Of a stretch of 64,000 nt of DNA, positions 35,740 to 44,205 are shown piece after piece (the first letter of the stretch is position 1; each line of letters opens with the position of its first letter). The stretch is taken from assembly GCF_013363975.1 (NCBI RefSeq), contig NZ_JABWGN010000004.1:62001-126000 (forward strand), in the 5' to 3' direction. The notes under the pieces are model-generated. The model searched no databases. It was not told the origin of the DNA and saw only the letters and a list, made by a program, of their open reading frames with translations. Source of the DNA: Nonomuraea montanisoli (GTDB taxonomy: Bacteria > Actinomycetota > Actinomycetes > Streptosporangiales > Streptosporangiaceae). A program made the translations under genes and the position numbers.

Positions 35740-36729
35740 TTACGCACGAACGCGGGCGGTCGAGGCTCGCACCACCAGTTCGGGTTCGTACAGCAGCTCG
35801 TCGGCGGGGACCACGGCCTTGTCGATCTGCGCGACCAGCAGGTCCACGGCCGCCCGGCCCATGGCGTCGATCGGCTGGCGCACGGTGGTGAGCGGGGGGT
35901 CGGTGCAGTTCATCAGCGCGGAGTCGTCGAAGCCGATGACCGAGACGTCGCCGGGGACGGACATCCCGGCGCGCCGCACGGCCCGGACCGTGCCCAGCGC
36001 CAGCAGGTCGCTGGCGCAGATCACGCCGGTGACGCCGCGCGCCACCAGCCGGGCGGCCGCCGCGTGGCCGCCCTCCAGCGCGAACATCGTGTGCTCGACC
36101 AGCTCCGGGTCGCCGCCGTTCGCCCGGAACGTCTCCAGCTTGCGCCGCGACGGGACGTGGTCCTTCGGGCCGAGCACCATGCCGACGCGCTCGTGGCCGA
36201 GCGCCCGCAGGTGGGCCAGGGCGATCTCGGCGGCCACGACGTCGTCGCAGGAGACCTGCGGGAAGTCGAGGCGCTCCACCGCCGCGTTCACGAGGACCGT
36301 GGGCAGGCCGCGCTCGTGCAGCAGCTCGTAGTGCCCGTGGGCCGCGTCGGCCTGGGCGTACAGGCCGCCGGCGAAGACCACGCCGCTGACCTGCTGCTGG
36401 AGCAGCAGGTGGACGTAGTCGGCCTCGGAGACGCCGCCGACCGTGCGCGTGCACAGCACGGCGGTGAACCCCTGCTGGGCCAGCGCCCCGCCCACGACCT
36501 CGGCGAACGCCGGGAAGATCGGGTTCTGCAGCTCGGGCAGCACCAGGCCCACCAGCCGGGCCCGGTCGCCGCGCAACTGCGTGGGCCGCTCGTAGCCGAG
36601 GACGTCGAGCGCGGTCAGCACGGCCTCGCGGGTGGCGTCGGACACGCCCGGCTTGCCGTTGAGCACGCGGCTCACGGTCGCCTCGCTCACCCCGACCTTC
36701 TTGGCCACCTCGGCCAGTCGTCGCGTCAT
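35740..36729 (-). CDS. LacI family repressor of the adjacent sugar operon
   Basis: A 329-residue regulator. The N-terminal LacI helix-turn-helix and hinge are complete (RRLAEVAKKVGVSEATVSRVLNGKPGVSDATREAVLTALDVLGY), followed by a periplasmic-binding-protein-like effector domain (VGLVLPELQNPIFPAF, ISVIGFDDSA-like VSVIGFDDSALM). It lies upstream of, and reads into, the sugar ABC operon. The effector is probably the imported sugar. The start is ATG 36729; the frame continues upstream without similarity. Confidence 0.93.
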   Translation of the reverse strand: MTRRLAEVAKKVGVSEATVSRVLNGKPGVSDATREAVLTALDVLGYERPTQLRGDRARLVGLVLPELQNPIFPAFAEVVGGALAQQGFTAVLCTRTVGGVSEADYVHLLLQQQVSGVVFAGGLYAQADAAHGHYELLHERGLPTVLVNAAVERLDFPQVSCDDVVAAEIALAHLRALGHERVGMVLGPKDHVPSRRKLETFRANGGDPELVEHTMFALEGGHAAAARLVARGVTGVICASDLLALGTVRAVRRAGMSVPGDVSVIGFDDSALMNCTDPPLTTVRQPIDAMGRAAVDLLVAQIDKAVVPADELLYEPELVVRASTARVRA

Positions 36730-36752
36730 GCGCAAACTATACGCCGGATCAC

Positions 36753-36764
36753 GCAAATATTTGC
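36753..36764. promoter_or_regulatory. Perfect palindrome GCAAATATTTGC (LacI/LysR divergent region)
   Basis: A 12-bp perfect palindrome lies 24 bp upstream of the LacI start and 48 bp upstream of the LysR gene. A second LacI-like site, TTGCAACCGCTTACG, overlaps its right end. Autoregulation by the LacI protein is likely. Confidence 0.6.
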
Positions 36765-36811
36765 AACCGCTTACGTGAACCCGGCAGCCGCGTGCTCCAT
36801 AGCATGTGTGG

Positions 36812-37768
36812 ATGTTCGACATCCGCCAGTTCGAGGTCCTGCGCGCCATCGCGGTCACCGGGTCGCTGGCCGGGGCGGCCCGCCGGCTGCACTACGGGCA
36901 GCCCACGATCAGCTACCACCTCGGCGCGCTGGAGGCGCACCTCGGCGCGCGGCTGGTGGAGCGGCGCCCCAGCGGCGCCGTGCTGACGGACGTGGGCATG
37001 CTGGTGCTGGAGCACGCGGGCTTCGTCCTGGACCGCCTGGAGGCCGTGGAGGCCGACGTCGAGGCGCGCCTGAGCCACGGCGTGTCCACGCTGCGCGTCG
37101 GCGCGTTCGGCACGGCGGCGTCGCGGCTGCTGCCGGGCGCGCTGCGGCGGGCCACCGCGGGCACGGACGTGCGGATCGAGCTGACCGAGGCCGAGCCGCT
37201 GGAGCTGGTCGCGCGGACGCGCGCCAGGTCGCTGCACTGCGCGGTGATCTACGACATCGGCGGCGAGGCCCGCTACGGCGCCGACCTGCACGTGGAGGCG
37301 CTGTTCGACGATCCCTACCGGCTGCTCCTGCCCGCCCGCCATCCACTGGCCGCGACGGCCGGGCCCGTGGACCTGGCCACGCTGGCGGCCGAGGGCTGGA
37401 TCATCTCGCGCGGCTCGTACGACCCGAGCGACCAGACGCTCTTCGCCACCTGCCAGGCCCTCGGGTTCCGGCCGCGCGTCGTGCTGAGGAGCGACGACTA
37501 CGGCGTCATCCATGGCTTCGTGGGGGCGGGCGGCGCCGTCGCCCTGGTGCCCGAGCTGGCCCTGCAGCCCGGCTACGACACCGTGACGCGCGTGCCGGTG
37601 CAGGACGTCGGCGCGCGCAGCGTCCGCTTCGTCCGGCCGGCCGGTCCGCCGCCTCCGGTCGTGGAGCGCCTGGGCGCGGAGCTGCTCGCCGTGGGCCGCG
37701 ACCTCCATAGGGCGTATGGAGGCGCTGTCGAGAGTACGGGGATTCCGGGGCCGGGCCGGCGTCGGTGA
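36812..37768 (+). CDS. LysR family regulator
   Basis: A 318-residue protein with a LysR winged helix (FDIRQFEVLRAIAVTGSLAGAARRLHYGQPTISYHLGALEAHLG) and an effector-binding domain. The start is ATG 36812 or GTG 36806. It lies 53 bp upstream of the agmatinase gene on the same strand and probably activates it. Confidence 0.9.
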   Translation: MFDIRQFEVLRAIAVTGSLAGAARRLHYGQPTISYHLGALEAHLGARLVERRPSGAVLTDVGMLVLEHAGFVLDRLEAVEADVEARLSHGVSTLRVGAFGTAASRLLPGALRRATAGTDVRIELTEAEPLELVARTRARSLHCAVIYDIGGEARYGADLHVEALFDDPYRLLLPARHPLAATAGPVDLATLAAEGWIISRGSYDPSDQTLFATCQALGFRPRVVLRSDDYGVIHGFVGAGGAVALVPELALQPGYDTVTRVPVQDVGARSVRFVRPAGPPPPVVERLGAELLAVGRDLHRAYGGAVESTGIPGPGRRR

Positions 37769-37821
37769 GGATGGAAGGGCCGCGGCGCCCGACCACCTCC
37801 TCTGCGAAGGATCTGCAGCCG

Positions 37822-38871
37822 ATGACCCGATATGGCGCGATGTACGGCCCCGACATCACCTTCCTCGGCGTGCCCGCCTGCGACCTGGACGAGCCCGGCA
37901 CCTGGAGCGACGCCCAGGTCGTCGTGCTGGGCGCCCCGTTCGACGGCGGGACCACCTACCGGGCGGGCGCCCGGTTCGGCCCCTCGGCCATGCGCCAGGC
38001 GTGCTATCTCGGCCACGACGGGGAGCGCCCGTCCCTGGCCCTCGACGTGGACGGCCTGCTCGACCTGCGCGTCAGGGACGCCGGCGACGTCATGATGTTC
38101 AGCGGTGACGCCGAGCGCTCCCACGCGGCCCTGGAGCGGGCGGTGCACACCGTCGCGGCGGCGGGCCGGATCCCCGTGGTGCTGGGCGGTGACCACTCGA
38201 TCGCCCTGCCCGACGTCACCGGCGTCGCCCGCGCCGTCGGCTGGGGGCGGGTCTCCGTGCTCCACTTCGACGCGCACGCCGACACCGGGGACAGCTCCTA
38301 CGGCTCGCTCATCGCGCACGGCCAGCCCATGCGCCGGCTCATCGAGTCGGGCGCGGCGCGCGGCGACCGGTTCCTCCAGATCGGGCTGCGCGGCTACTGG
38401 CCGGGCCCGGAGACCCTCGACTGGATGGCCGACCAGGGCATGCGCTCGTACGAGATGACCGAGATCGTGGAGCGCGGCCTGGACGAGTGCCTGACCGAGG
38501 CGTCGCGGACCGCCCTGGACGACTGCGACGGCGTCTACCTGTCGGTGGACATCGACGTCGTCGACCCGGGGATGGCCCCGGGGACGGGCACCCCGGAGCC
38601 GGGCGGGCTGACCTCCCGGGAGCTGCTGGACGCCGTGCGGCGGCTGTCGTACGAGCTGCCGGTCGTCGGCGTCGAGGTGGTCGAGGTGGCGCCGGACCAC
38701 GACCACGCCGACGTGACCGCGATGCTCGGGGGCCGCGTGGTCCTGGAGGCGCTGTCGGGCATCGCCCGGCAGCGCGCCGAGCGGGACGGACGGCTGGAGC
38801 GGTGGGACCGGAGCCGGCCGCTGCTCAGCCGTCATGGCAAGGGCCGGGGGGCCGAGCGCCGCCGCACCTGA
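37822..38871 (+). CDS. speB: Agmatinase / ureohydrolase family enzyme
   Basis: A 349-residue Mn-dependent ureohydrolase. All metal ligands are readable: His 125 (GGDHS), Asp 150, His 152 and Asp 154 (DAHAD), and Asp 243 and Asp 245 (SVDIDVVDP). It hydrolyses a guanidino compound to urea and an amine. Agmatine is the usual substrate, but guanidinobutyrate or similar is possible, especially with a dedicated LysR. The ATG at 37822 is chosen over an in-frame GTG at 37765. It converges with the FAD enzyme gene, 19 bp apart. Confidence 0.93.
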   Translation: MTRYGAMYGPDITFLGVPACDLDEPGTWSDAQVVVLGAPFDGGTTYRAGARFGPSAMRQACYLGHDGERPSLALDVDGLLDLRVRDAGDVMMFSGDAERSHAALERAVHTVAAAGRIPVVLGGDHSIALPDVTGVARAVGWGRVSVLHFDAHADTGDSSYGSLIAHGQPMRRLIESGAARGDRFLQIGLRGYWPGPETLDWMADQGMRSYEMTEIVERGLDECLTEASRTALDDCDGVYLSVDIDVVDPGMAPGTGTPEPGGLTSRELLDAVRRLSYELPVVGVEVVEVAPDHDHADVTAMLGGRVVLEALSGIARQRAERDGRLERWDRSRPLLSRHGKGRGAERRRT

Positions 38872-38890
38872 GGATCGGGCCGCCGGGGTG

Positions 38891-40114
38891 TCAGAGGCGG
38901 TCGGCGACCGGCCGCCCGGGGCCGCCGGTGACGAGGCGGTGGCCGGACGGGCTCATCGAGCGCAGGAACAGCCGGTCCGCCCCGGGCAGACCGGCCAGCC
39001 GGATCAGCCAGTCGCGCGCGGTGATGCGCAGGCCGCTGGAGGGCGCCATCCACTCGACGAAGCGGCGGCCGAACGCCTGGACGTCCTCGATCACCGGCCG
39101 CATCCGCGCCTCGTAGCGAGCCAGGGCCGCGGGCACGCCGTCGCCTGTCGCTCCCGTCGCGCCGGCCGGCCGCGTGGTGCCGGCCGGTGCCGTCGTACGG
39201 GACAGCTCGTCGGCGAGTACCCACGCCGCGGCCATCGCCATGGAGGCCCCGTGCCCCGCGAACAGCGACACGGCCTGGCAGGCGTCGCCCAGCAGCACCA
39301 CCCGGCCGGCGCTCCACCGGTCGACGACGACCTGGGTGACCTGGTCGTAGTACAGGTCGTCCGGGATGGCGCGCAGCGCGCCGGGCAGGATCCAGCCGAG
39401 CCGGCCGTAGTGCTCGCGCAGCGCGGCGGCCGGGTCGGCGGGCAGGGCGGGGTCGGGTTCGCGGCGCAGGAACAGCAGGGCGAGCCGGTCGTCGCCCAGC
39501 GCGTACGCCCCGGCCATGAGGCCCGGCACGGTGAGCATCCGGTACCGCCTGCCCACCTCCCGGCTGAGGCCCGCGTCTCCGATCAGGTAGGCGGCGACAT
39601 GGTGCCCCAGGTACCGGAGAGAAGCCGCCCCGTCGCCGAAGGCGAGGTCGCGGACGCGGGAGTGCGCCCCGTCTGCGCCGACCAGCAGATCCACCTCCGT
39701 GGTGGTGCCGTCGGTGAGGGTGACCGTGACGCTCCCGCCGTCCTGCTCGACCCCGGCCACGCTGGTGCCGTAGCGGATCGGCGCGGCGGTGTCGTCGTGG
39801 ATGATCCGCGCCAGGTCGCCGCGGAGCAGGCTGACGACGCTCCGGAACGCGGGCGGCGTGGTCAGGCGGCTGGTCACCCGGCCGTGGCGGTCGAGGTAGC
39901 TCAGCTCGTCGATCGGGTGGCGGGCCTCCTCCAGGCGGCCGGCCAGCCCCATGCGGGCGGCCACCTCCTGGCCGGGACCGTAGAAGTCGATCATGTAGCC
40001 GCCGTCGCGGAAGGCGGGCGCGCGTTCGACCACCTCCACCCGCCAGCCAGCGCGTTCCAGGTGCCAGGCCAGGGTGAGACCGGCGATGCCGGCGCCGCAG
40101 ATGAGGGCTCGCAC
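38891..40114 (-). CDS. FAD-dependent monooxygenase (PheA/TetX-like)
   Basis: A 407-residue group A flavoprotein hydroxylase. The FAD-binding GxGxxG is at the N-terminus (ICGAGIAGLTLAWHLERAG). The DG motif reads LLVGADGAHSRVR, and the second FAD motif is VVLLGDACQAVSLFAGHGASMAM. NADH and O2 would hydroxylate an aromatic or polyketide-like compound. The GTG start at 40114 follows AAAGGAG. A Thr/Ala/Gly repeat lies near residue 315. It lies four bases downstream of a TetR gene on the same strand, its likely regulator. Confidence 0.92.
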   Translation of the reverse strand: MRALICGAGIAGLTLAWHLERAGWRVEVVERAPAFRDGGYMIDFYGPGQEVAARMGLAGRLEEARHPIDELSYLDRHGRVTSRLTTPPAFRSVVSLLRGDLARIIHDDTAAPIRYGTSVAGVEQDGGSVTVTLTDGTTTEVDLLVGADGAHSRVRDLAFGDGAASLRYLGHHVAAYLIGDAGLSREVGRRYRMLTVPGLMAGAYALGDDRLALLFLRREPDPALPADPAAALREHYGRLGWILPGALRAIPDDLYYDQVTQVVVDRWSAGRVVLLGDACQAVSLFAGHGASMAMAAAWVLADELSRTTAPAGTTRPAGATGATGDGVPAALARYEARMRPVIEDVQAFGRRFVEWMAPSSGLRITARDWLIRLAGLPGADRLFLRSMSPSGHRLVTGGPGRPVADRL

Positions 40115-40118
40115 CGCT

Positions 40119-40685
40119 TCACTCCTTTCGCAGCATGCTCCGCAAGGGCCGGGCCAGGGCGGCGAGGTCGAGGCGGGGATCGAGGCCGCGGTGCAGGATG
40201 AGGCCGTCGACCGCCGCGCCGAGGACGGTGGCGGCCGCCTCGGGGTCGGCGGCGCCGTTCTCCGCCAGCCAGCCGGCCAGGCCGCGCCGGAAGTCGGCGA
40301 CCAGCTCCGCGAGCTCGTCGCGCAGCCGGGGGATCCGGCTCGCCGCGAGGTAGGTCTCCGCGACGAGCAGGGAGGCGGGGTCGGCGCCGTCGTGTCGCGA
40401 CACCTCGGCCAGCAGCCGGCCCAGCCCGGCGTCGAGGCCGGGCCGCTCCGCCAGCTCGCGGGCGAACCGGTCGAGCATCCCGCGCGTGAAGCCGACCGAC
40501 GCCGCGATCAGCAGGTCGGTCACCGAGGCGAAGTGGTAGTGCACCACGCCCGGCGCGACCCCGGCCCGCTGGGCGACCATCCGGGTCGTCACGGCGTGCC
40601 AGCCGGCCTCCCCGATCAGGGGCACGGCCGCCTCCAGCAGCCGCCGGCGCGTCGCCTCCCCGCGGATCGCCGCCGCCTCTCCCAT
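40119..40685 (-). CDS. TetR family regulator
   Basis: A 188-residue protein. The helix-turn-helix is RRRLLEAAVPLIGEAGWHAVTTRMVAQRAGVAPGVVHYHFASVTDLL. It sits immediately upstream of the FAD monooxygenase gene and probably represses the pair. The ATG at 40685 has GGGAG upstream. A longer frame to 40739 is unlikely because the operator-like repeat lies there. Confidence 0.92.
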   Translation of the reverse strand: MGEAAAIRGEATRRRLLEAAVPLIGEAGWHAVTTRMVAQRAGVAPGVVHYHFASVTDLLIAASVGFTRGMLDRFARELAERPGLDAGLGRLLAEVSRHDGADPASLLVAETYLAASRIPRLRDELAELVADFRRGLAGWLAENGAADPEAAATVLGAAVDGLILHRGLDPRLDLAALARPLRSMLRKE

Positions 40686-40720
40686 GCCGGCTCCCTTCTG
40701 GACGTACGCCTTGGGTGAGC

Positions 40721-40742
40721 GTCTTGGACAGTTGCCCAAGAC
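40721..40742. promoter_or_regulatory. TetR operator-like inverted repeat upstream of TetR-monooxygenase pair
   Basis: GTCTTGG (40721-40727) and CCAAGAC (40736-40742) form perfect 7-bp arms around 8 bp. The repeat is 36 bp upstream of the TetR start, as expected for autorepression. Confidence 0.65.
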
Positions 40743-40778
40743 GTTAGCGCGCCGGACGATCTTCCAGAAGGGGCGCGT

Positions 40779-41105
40779 TCAGAGGAGGTTGACGAGGAGG
40801 ACGTACACGGTGGTGCCGATGCCGACGCTGAGGATCGTCCGGCGCCCGGAGAGCAGGTGGACGCCCGCGGTGACGGCGACCGCGAGCAGCGCGTACAGCG
40901 TCGTGTGCGGCTCGGCGACGACGGCGCCGCGCAGGGAGGTCACGGCGAGGATCCCGAGGATGCCCACCGGCATCCACAGCGCCAGCCGCTGCACGATCGC
41001 CGACGTACGGAGCGTGCGCAGCACGGCGAAGGGGACGGCGCGCAGGGCGAAGGTGACGCCGAAGGCGATCGCGAGGACGGCGGCGAGGTAGGCGGCGCTA
41101 GGCAT
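40779..41105 (-). CDS. azlD: AzlD family branched-chain amino acid exporter subunit
   Basis: A 108-residue membrane protein with about four helices (LAAVLAIAFGVTFALRAVPFAVL, MPVGILGILAVTSL and others). AzlD works with AzlC as a two-part exporter. Its ATG at 41105 lies 8 bp inside the end of azlC, so the two are coupled. A longer frame to 41150 is unlikely. Confidence 0.9.
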   Translation of the reverse strand: MPSAAYLAAVLAIAFGVTFALRAVPFAVLRTLRTSAIVQRLALWMPVGILGILAVTSLRGAVVAEPHTTLYALLAVAVTAGVHLLSGRRTILSVGIGTTVYVLLVNLL

Positions 41106-42108
41106 CGACGGTCTCCGCGTTGGCCCGGGAGGCGGCCCGCGGGGCGGCATGGGTGGCCGACTGCTGCGCGGCGTGGGAGGCCGACTGCTGCGCGGCGTGG
41201 GAGGCCGACTGCTGCGCGGCGTGGGAGGCCGACTGCTGCGCGGCGTGGGAGGCCGACTGCTGCGCGGCGTGGGAGGCCGACTGCTGCGCGGCGTGACTGG
41301 CCGACTGCGGGGCGGCGTGGCGGCCGGTGGAGCCGTGGCGGGCGGCGGCGCGGCGGGCCATGAGGGCGTGGCGGGCCACCAGCAGGGCGACGAACAGCAG
41401 CAGCGCGGTGAACAGGGCGATCTTCGGGGTGAGGACGAGCGCGAGCGTCACGCTCACCCCCGCGAGCACCGCCGACGGGATGTCGTCACGGGAGCGGAAC
41501 GCGTCCAGGGTGAGCACCGTGAACAGGGCGCACAGGGCGAACTCCAGGCCCTTGACCGGCGCGGGCAGGGCCGAGCCGACGGCGATGCCGACCAGGCCGC
41601 CGCCGACCCAGTAGGACTGGCTGGCGATCTGCATCGCCAGCAGGCGCGGGGCCGAGCGCTGCGACTCGGGCAGCGAGGCGCTGACGGCGTACGCCTCGTC
41701 GATCATCGCGTACACGGAGTACGTCTTCGCCAGCCGGCCGCGGACCAGGTGCAGCGGGAAGGAGAACGCGTAGAAGACGTGCCGGAAGTTGACCACCAGG
41801 ACGGTCAGCGCGACCGCGGCGAGCGGCGTCGTGGCGGCGACCATGCCCACCAGGAGCAGTTCCATGCTGCCGGCGAACGCGGCCATGGAGAGGGCGGGGG
41901 CGAACCACGCGGGCAGGCCGGCCTGGAGGACCAGCAGGCCGAGGGCGATGCCCAGCGGGAAGATGCCCAGCCCCGCCGAGAAGGAGTCGCGCACCCCCGC
42001 GGCGATCTGCTGCCGCCGGGTGACCGGCGCCGGGCTGGGAGCCGGCGCGGCGATCTGGGGTGAAATGTCGGTTTGCACACCTCTATGGTCGCGCAGAATG
42101 CCCGCCAT
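41098..42108 (-). CDS. azlC: AzlC family exporter subunit with repetitive C-terminal tail
   Basis: A membrane protein of about 336 residues. Residues about 40-245 are the AzlC core (GLGIFPLGIALGLLVLQAGLP, AGSMELLLVGMVA, FRHVFYAFSFPLHL, VGGGLVGIAVGSALP). The last about 90 residues are an extra tail of SASHAAQQ octapeptides, absent from normal AzlC (about 230-250 residues). The start is uncertain: ATG 42129, ATG 42108 or GTG 42078. It is divergent from an Lrp regulator, and the pair probably exports a branched-chain amino acid or analogue. Confidence 0.88.
   Translation of the reverse strand: MAGILRDHRGVQTDISPQIAAPAPSPAPVTRRQQIAAGVRDSFSAGLGIFPLGIALGLLVLQAGLPAWFAPALSMAAFAGSMELLLVGMVAATTPLAAVALTVLVVNFRHVFYAFSFPLHLVRGRLAKTYSVYAMIDEAYAVSASLPESQRSAPRLLAMQIASQSYWVGGGLVGIAVGSALPAPVKGLEFALCALFTVLTLDAFRSRDDIPSAVLAGVSVTLALVLTPKIALFTALLLFVALLVARHALMARRAAARHGSTGRHAAPQSASHAAQQSASHAAQQSASHAAQQSASHAAQQSASHAAQQSASHAAQQSATHAAPRAASRANAETVDA
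41156..41323 (-). repeat. 24-bp coding minisatellite in azlC, 7 copies
   Basis: Seven 24-bp units, starting at 41156 and spaced exactly 24 bp, encode SASHAAQQ. The first six are nearly identical and the seventh, at 41300, is degenerate. The frame is kept. Confidence 0.9.
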
Positions 42109-42120
42109 ATGGTTGCGGAA

Positions 42121-42149
42121 ATTGCTCACCTACCCGTCCGTACGGCAAT
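42121..42149. promoter_or_regulatory. Inverted repeats in azlC-lrp divergent region
   Basis: ATTGC (42121-42125) and GCAAT (42145-42149) flank a perfect CCGTACGG palindrome (42138-42145). Lrp/AsnC proteins usually bind such degenerate palindromes beside their own gene, so this is a likely site. Confidence 0.4.
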
Positions 42150-42158
42150 GTTTGTCGC

Positions 42159-42608
42159 GTGGACGCGATAGACAGAGCAATCATCGCCGAGCTGGAGCGT
42201 GACGGGCGGCTGACCAACGTCGAACTCGCCCACCGGGTGGGGCTCACGCCCGGGCCGTGCCTGCGGCGGGTGCAGCGGCTGGAGGCCGAGGGCGTCATCC
42301 GCGGCTACCGGGCCGTCGTGGACCCGGGCGCCGTGGGCCGCTCGTTCGAGGTGCTGGTCGACCTCACCCTCGACTCCCAGGACGCCGAGACGGTCGCCTA
42401 CTTCGAGCAGACGCTGGCGCGCGCCGAGGAGGTGCTGGAGCTGCGGCGGCTGTTCGGCAGCCCCGACTACTTCGCGCGCGTGGCCGTCGCCGATCTGGCC
42501 GCCTACGAGGCCTTCCTCAGCCGGTACGTCATGACCATCCCGCGCGTGCGGAACATCAACTCGCACTTCACGATGAAGAACATCAAACCCGGCCGAGAGG
42601 CCCGATGA
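42159..42608 (+). CDS. Lrp/AsnC family regulator
   Basis: A 149-residue regulator starting at GTG 42159. The helix-turn-helix reads IIAELERDGRLTNVELAHRVGLTPGPCLRRVQRLEAEGVIRGYRAVVD, followed by the RAM ligand-binding domain. It is divergent from azlCD, the classic arrangement for amino-acid-responsive control of the exporter. Confidence 0.93.
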   Translation: MDAIDRAIIAELERDGRLTNVELAHRVGLTPGPCLRRVQRLEAEGVIRGYRAVVDPGAVGRSFEVLVDLTLDSQDAETVAYFEQTLARAEEVLELRRLFGSPDYFARVAVADLAAYEAFLSRYVMTIPRVRNINSHFTMKNIKPGREAR

Positions 42609-42663
42609 ACAAGCCCCGCCAAGCGCCTCAACACCCCTCGAACCGCCTGCTACGTTGCCCCGC

Positions 42664-43764
42664 ATGATCCTTCGTATCGCGCTGTCGGCGCTCGCGGCGG
42701 CCTGCGTGCTCGCCGCCCCCCTGCCCGCCCACGCCGACGACCCCGCCCCCGCGCCCGAATCCGCCCTCGACGCCGACGGGATCTCGCTCGGCTGGGAGCT
42801 CCGGCAGACGGGGGTGACCGCGCGGCTGCGCGGCCTGTCGCCCGTCAGCCGGGACGTCGCCTGGGCCTCCGGCAGCGAGGGCACCGTGCTGCGCACCGCC
42901 GACGGCGGGCGCACGTGGGAGCGGGTGCCGCCGCCCGGCACGGAGACGCTGCAGTTCCGGGACGTGCAGGCGTTCGACGCGCGCCGCGCCGTGGTGCTGT
43001 CGATCGGCGAGGGCGGCGACTCGCGGGTCTACCGCACCGACGACGCCGGACGCACCTGGACCGAGACGTTCAGGAACGACGAGCCGAAGGCGTTCTACGA
43101 CTGCATGGCCTTCTTCGACGACCGGCACGGGCTGGCCATGAGCGACCCCGTCGACGGCCGGTTCCGGATCCTCGCCACCGAGGACGGCGGCCGGAGCTGG
43201 CGGGTGCTGCCGTCCGCCGGCATGCCCGAGGCGCTGCCCGGCGAGGCCGGTTTCGCCGCGAGCGGCCAGTGCCTGGTCACGGCGGGCGGCAGGGACGCCT
43301 GGCTGGCCTCCGGCGGCGCCGAGCGCTCCCGCGTCTTCCACTCCTCCGACCGCGGCCGCACCTGGACCGTGGCCGACACGCCGATCCCGGCGGGCGACCC
43401 GGCGCGCGGGGTGTTCGCGCTGGCCTTCCGCGACCGGCGCCAGGGCCTGGCCGTGGGCGGCGACTACCGGCCCGGCCAGCCGTCGCCGGCGGCGGGCGCG
43501 CTCAGCGGCGACGGCGGCGCCACCTGGCGGCCCGCCGCCACCCCGCCTCCCGCCTACCGCTCGGGCGTCACCTGGGTGCCGCACCTGCCCTTCGCGGCCA
43601 TCGCGGTCGGCCCCTCCGGCAGCGACGTGACGCTCACGGGCGGGAGGACGTGGCGGACGTTCGACACGGGCTCCTTCGACACCGTCTCCTGCACGCCCGA
43701 CCTGTCCTGCTGGGCGGCCGGTGAGAACGGCCGCGTCGCCCGCCTCACCCTCAGGCGCCGCTGA
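42664..43764 (+). CDS. Secreted sialidase-like/YCF48-type beta-propeller protein
   Basis: A 366-residue protein with a signal peptide ending APLPAHA (about residue 25). It then has repeated BNR (Asp-box) blades: TADGGRTWERV, TDDAGRTWTET, TEDGGRSWRVL, SSDRGRTWTVA and SGDGGATWRPA, which build a six-bladed propeller. Many actinomycete oxidoreductase-annotated proteins of this type have no proven enzyme activity, and no catalytic triad is obvious. The ATG at 42664 is used; a TTG at 42655 is less likely. Confidence 0.88.
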   Translation: MILRIALSALAAACVLAAPLPAHADDPAPAPESALDADGISLGWELRQTGVTARLRGLSPVSRDVAWASGSEGTVLRTADGGRTWERVPPPGTETLQFRDVQAFDARRAVVLSIGEGGDSRVYRTDDAGRTWTETFRNDEPKAFYDCMAFFDDRHGLAMSDPVDGRFRILATEDGGRSWRVLPSAGMPEALPGEAGFAASGQCLVTAGGRDAWLASGGAERSRVFHSSDRGRTWTVADTPIPAGDPARGVFALAFRDRRQGLAVGGDYRPGQPSPAAGALSGDGGATWRPAATPPPAYRSGVTWVPHLPFAAIAVGPSGSDVTLTGGRTWRTFDTGSFDTVSCTPDLSCWAAGENGRVARLTLRRR

Positions 43765-43917
43765 CCCTCGCCTTCCCGCGGTTCTCCCGGACGGTCCAGG
43801 CGCCGTCCGGGGTCCGCGATCGCAGCCGCGGCCGATCCGCCCTTCCTCCACGCGCCTTGAGCAGCGCTCGGGCGGCGGCGGCGTAGCCCGTGGCGGCCCT
43901 CGGCCAGGCGCCGCGCG

Positions 43918-44205
43918 CCGCGCGGATCCCCTGGCGATCGCGCGGGTGGCCGGACTGGCCGCCCACGCCGCGGTCAGCCCCGCGACCCTGCACCGCCGCT
44001 TCCAGGCCCAGCTCGGCACCACGCCGCCGGCCTGGCTCACCGGGGAACGGCTGGCGCCGGCCTGCCGGCTGATCGAGTTGGGCGAGGCGCGCTTCGAGAC
44101 GGTCGCGCGGCGCAGCGGCCTCGGCACCGCCGCCAACCTGCGCGCGCTGATGCGCCGCGAGACCGGGGCTCACGCCGCTGGCGTACCGGCGCCGCTTCGG
44201 CCCGG
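43918..44205 (+). pseudogene. Remnant of an AraC family regulator (C-terminal DNA-binding domain)
   Basis: The frame at 43918 reads DPLAIARVAGLAAHAAVSP then ATLHRRFQAQLGTTPPAWLT, and RFETVARRSGLGTAANLRALMRRETG, the two helix-turn-helix units of a GlxA/AraC regulator. The final LTPLAYRRRFGP is present only in another frame, so one extra G near 44165 shifts the frame. No N-terminal domain or start is present. The remnant's end overlaps the membrane-protein gene on the other strand. Confidence 0.65.
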
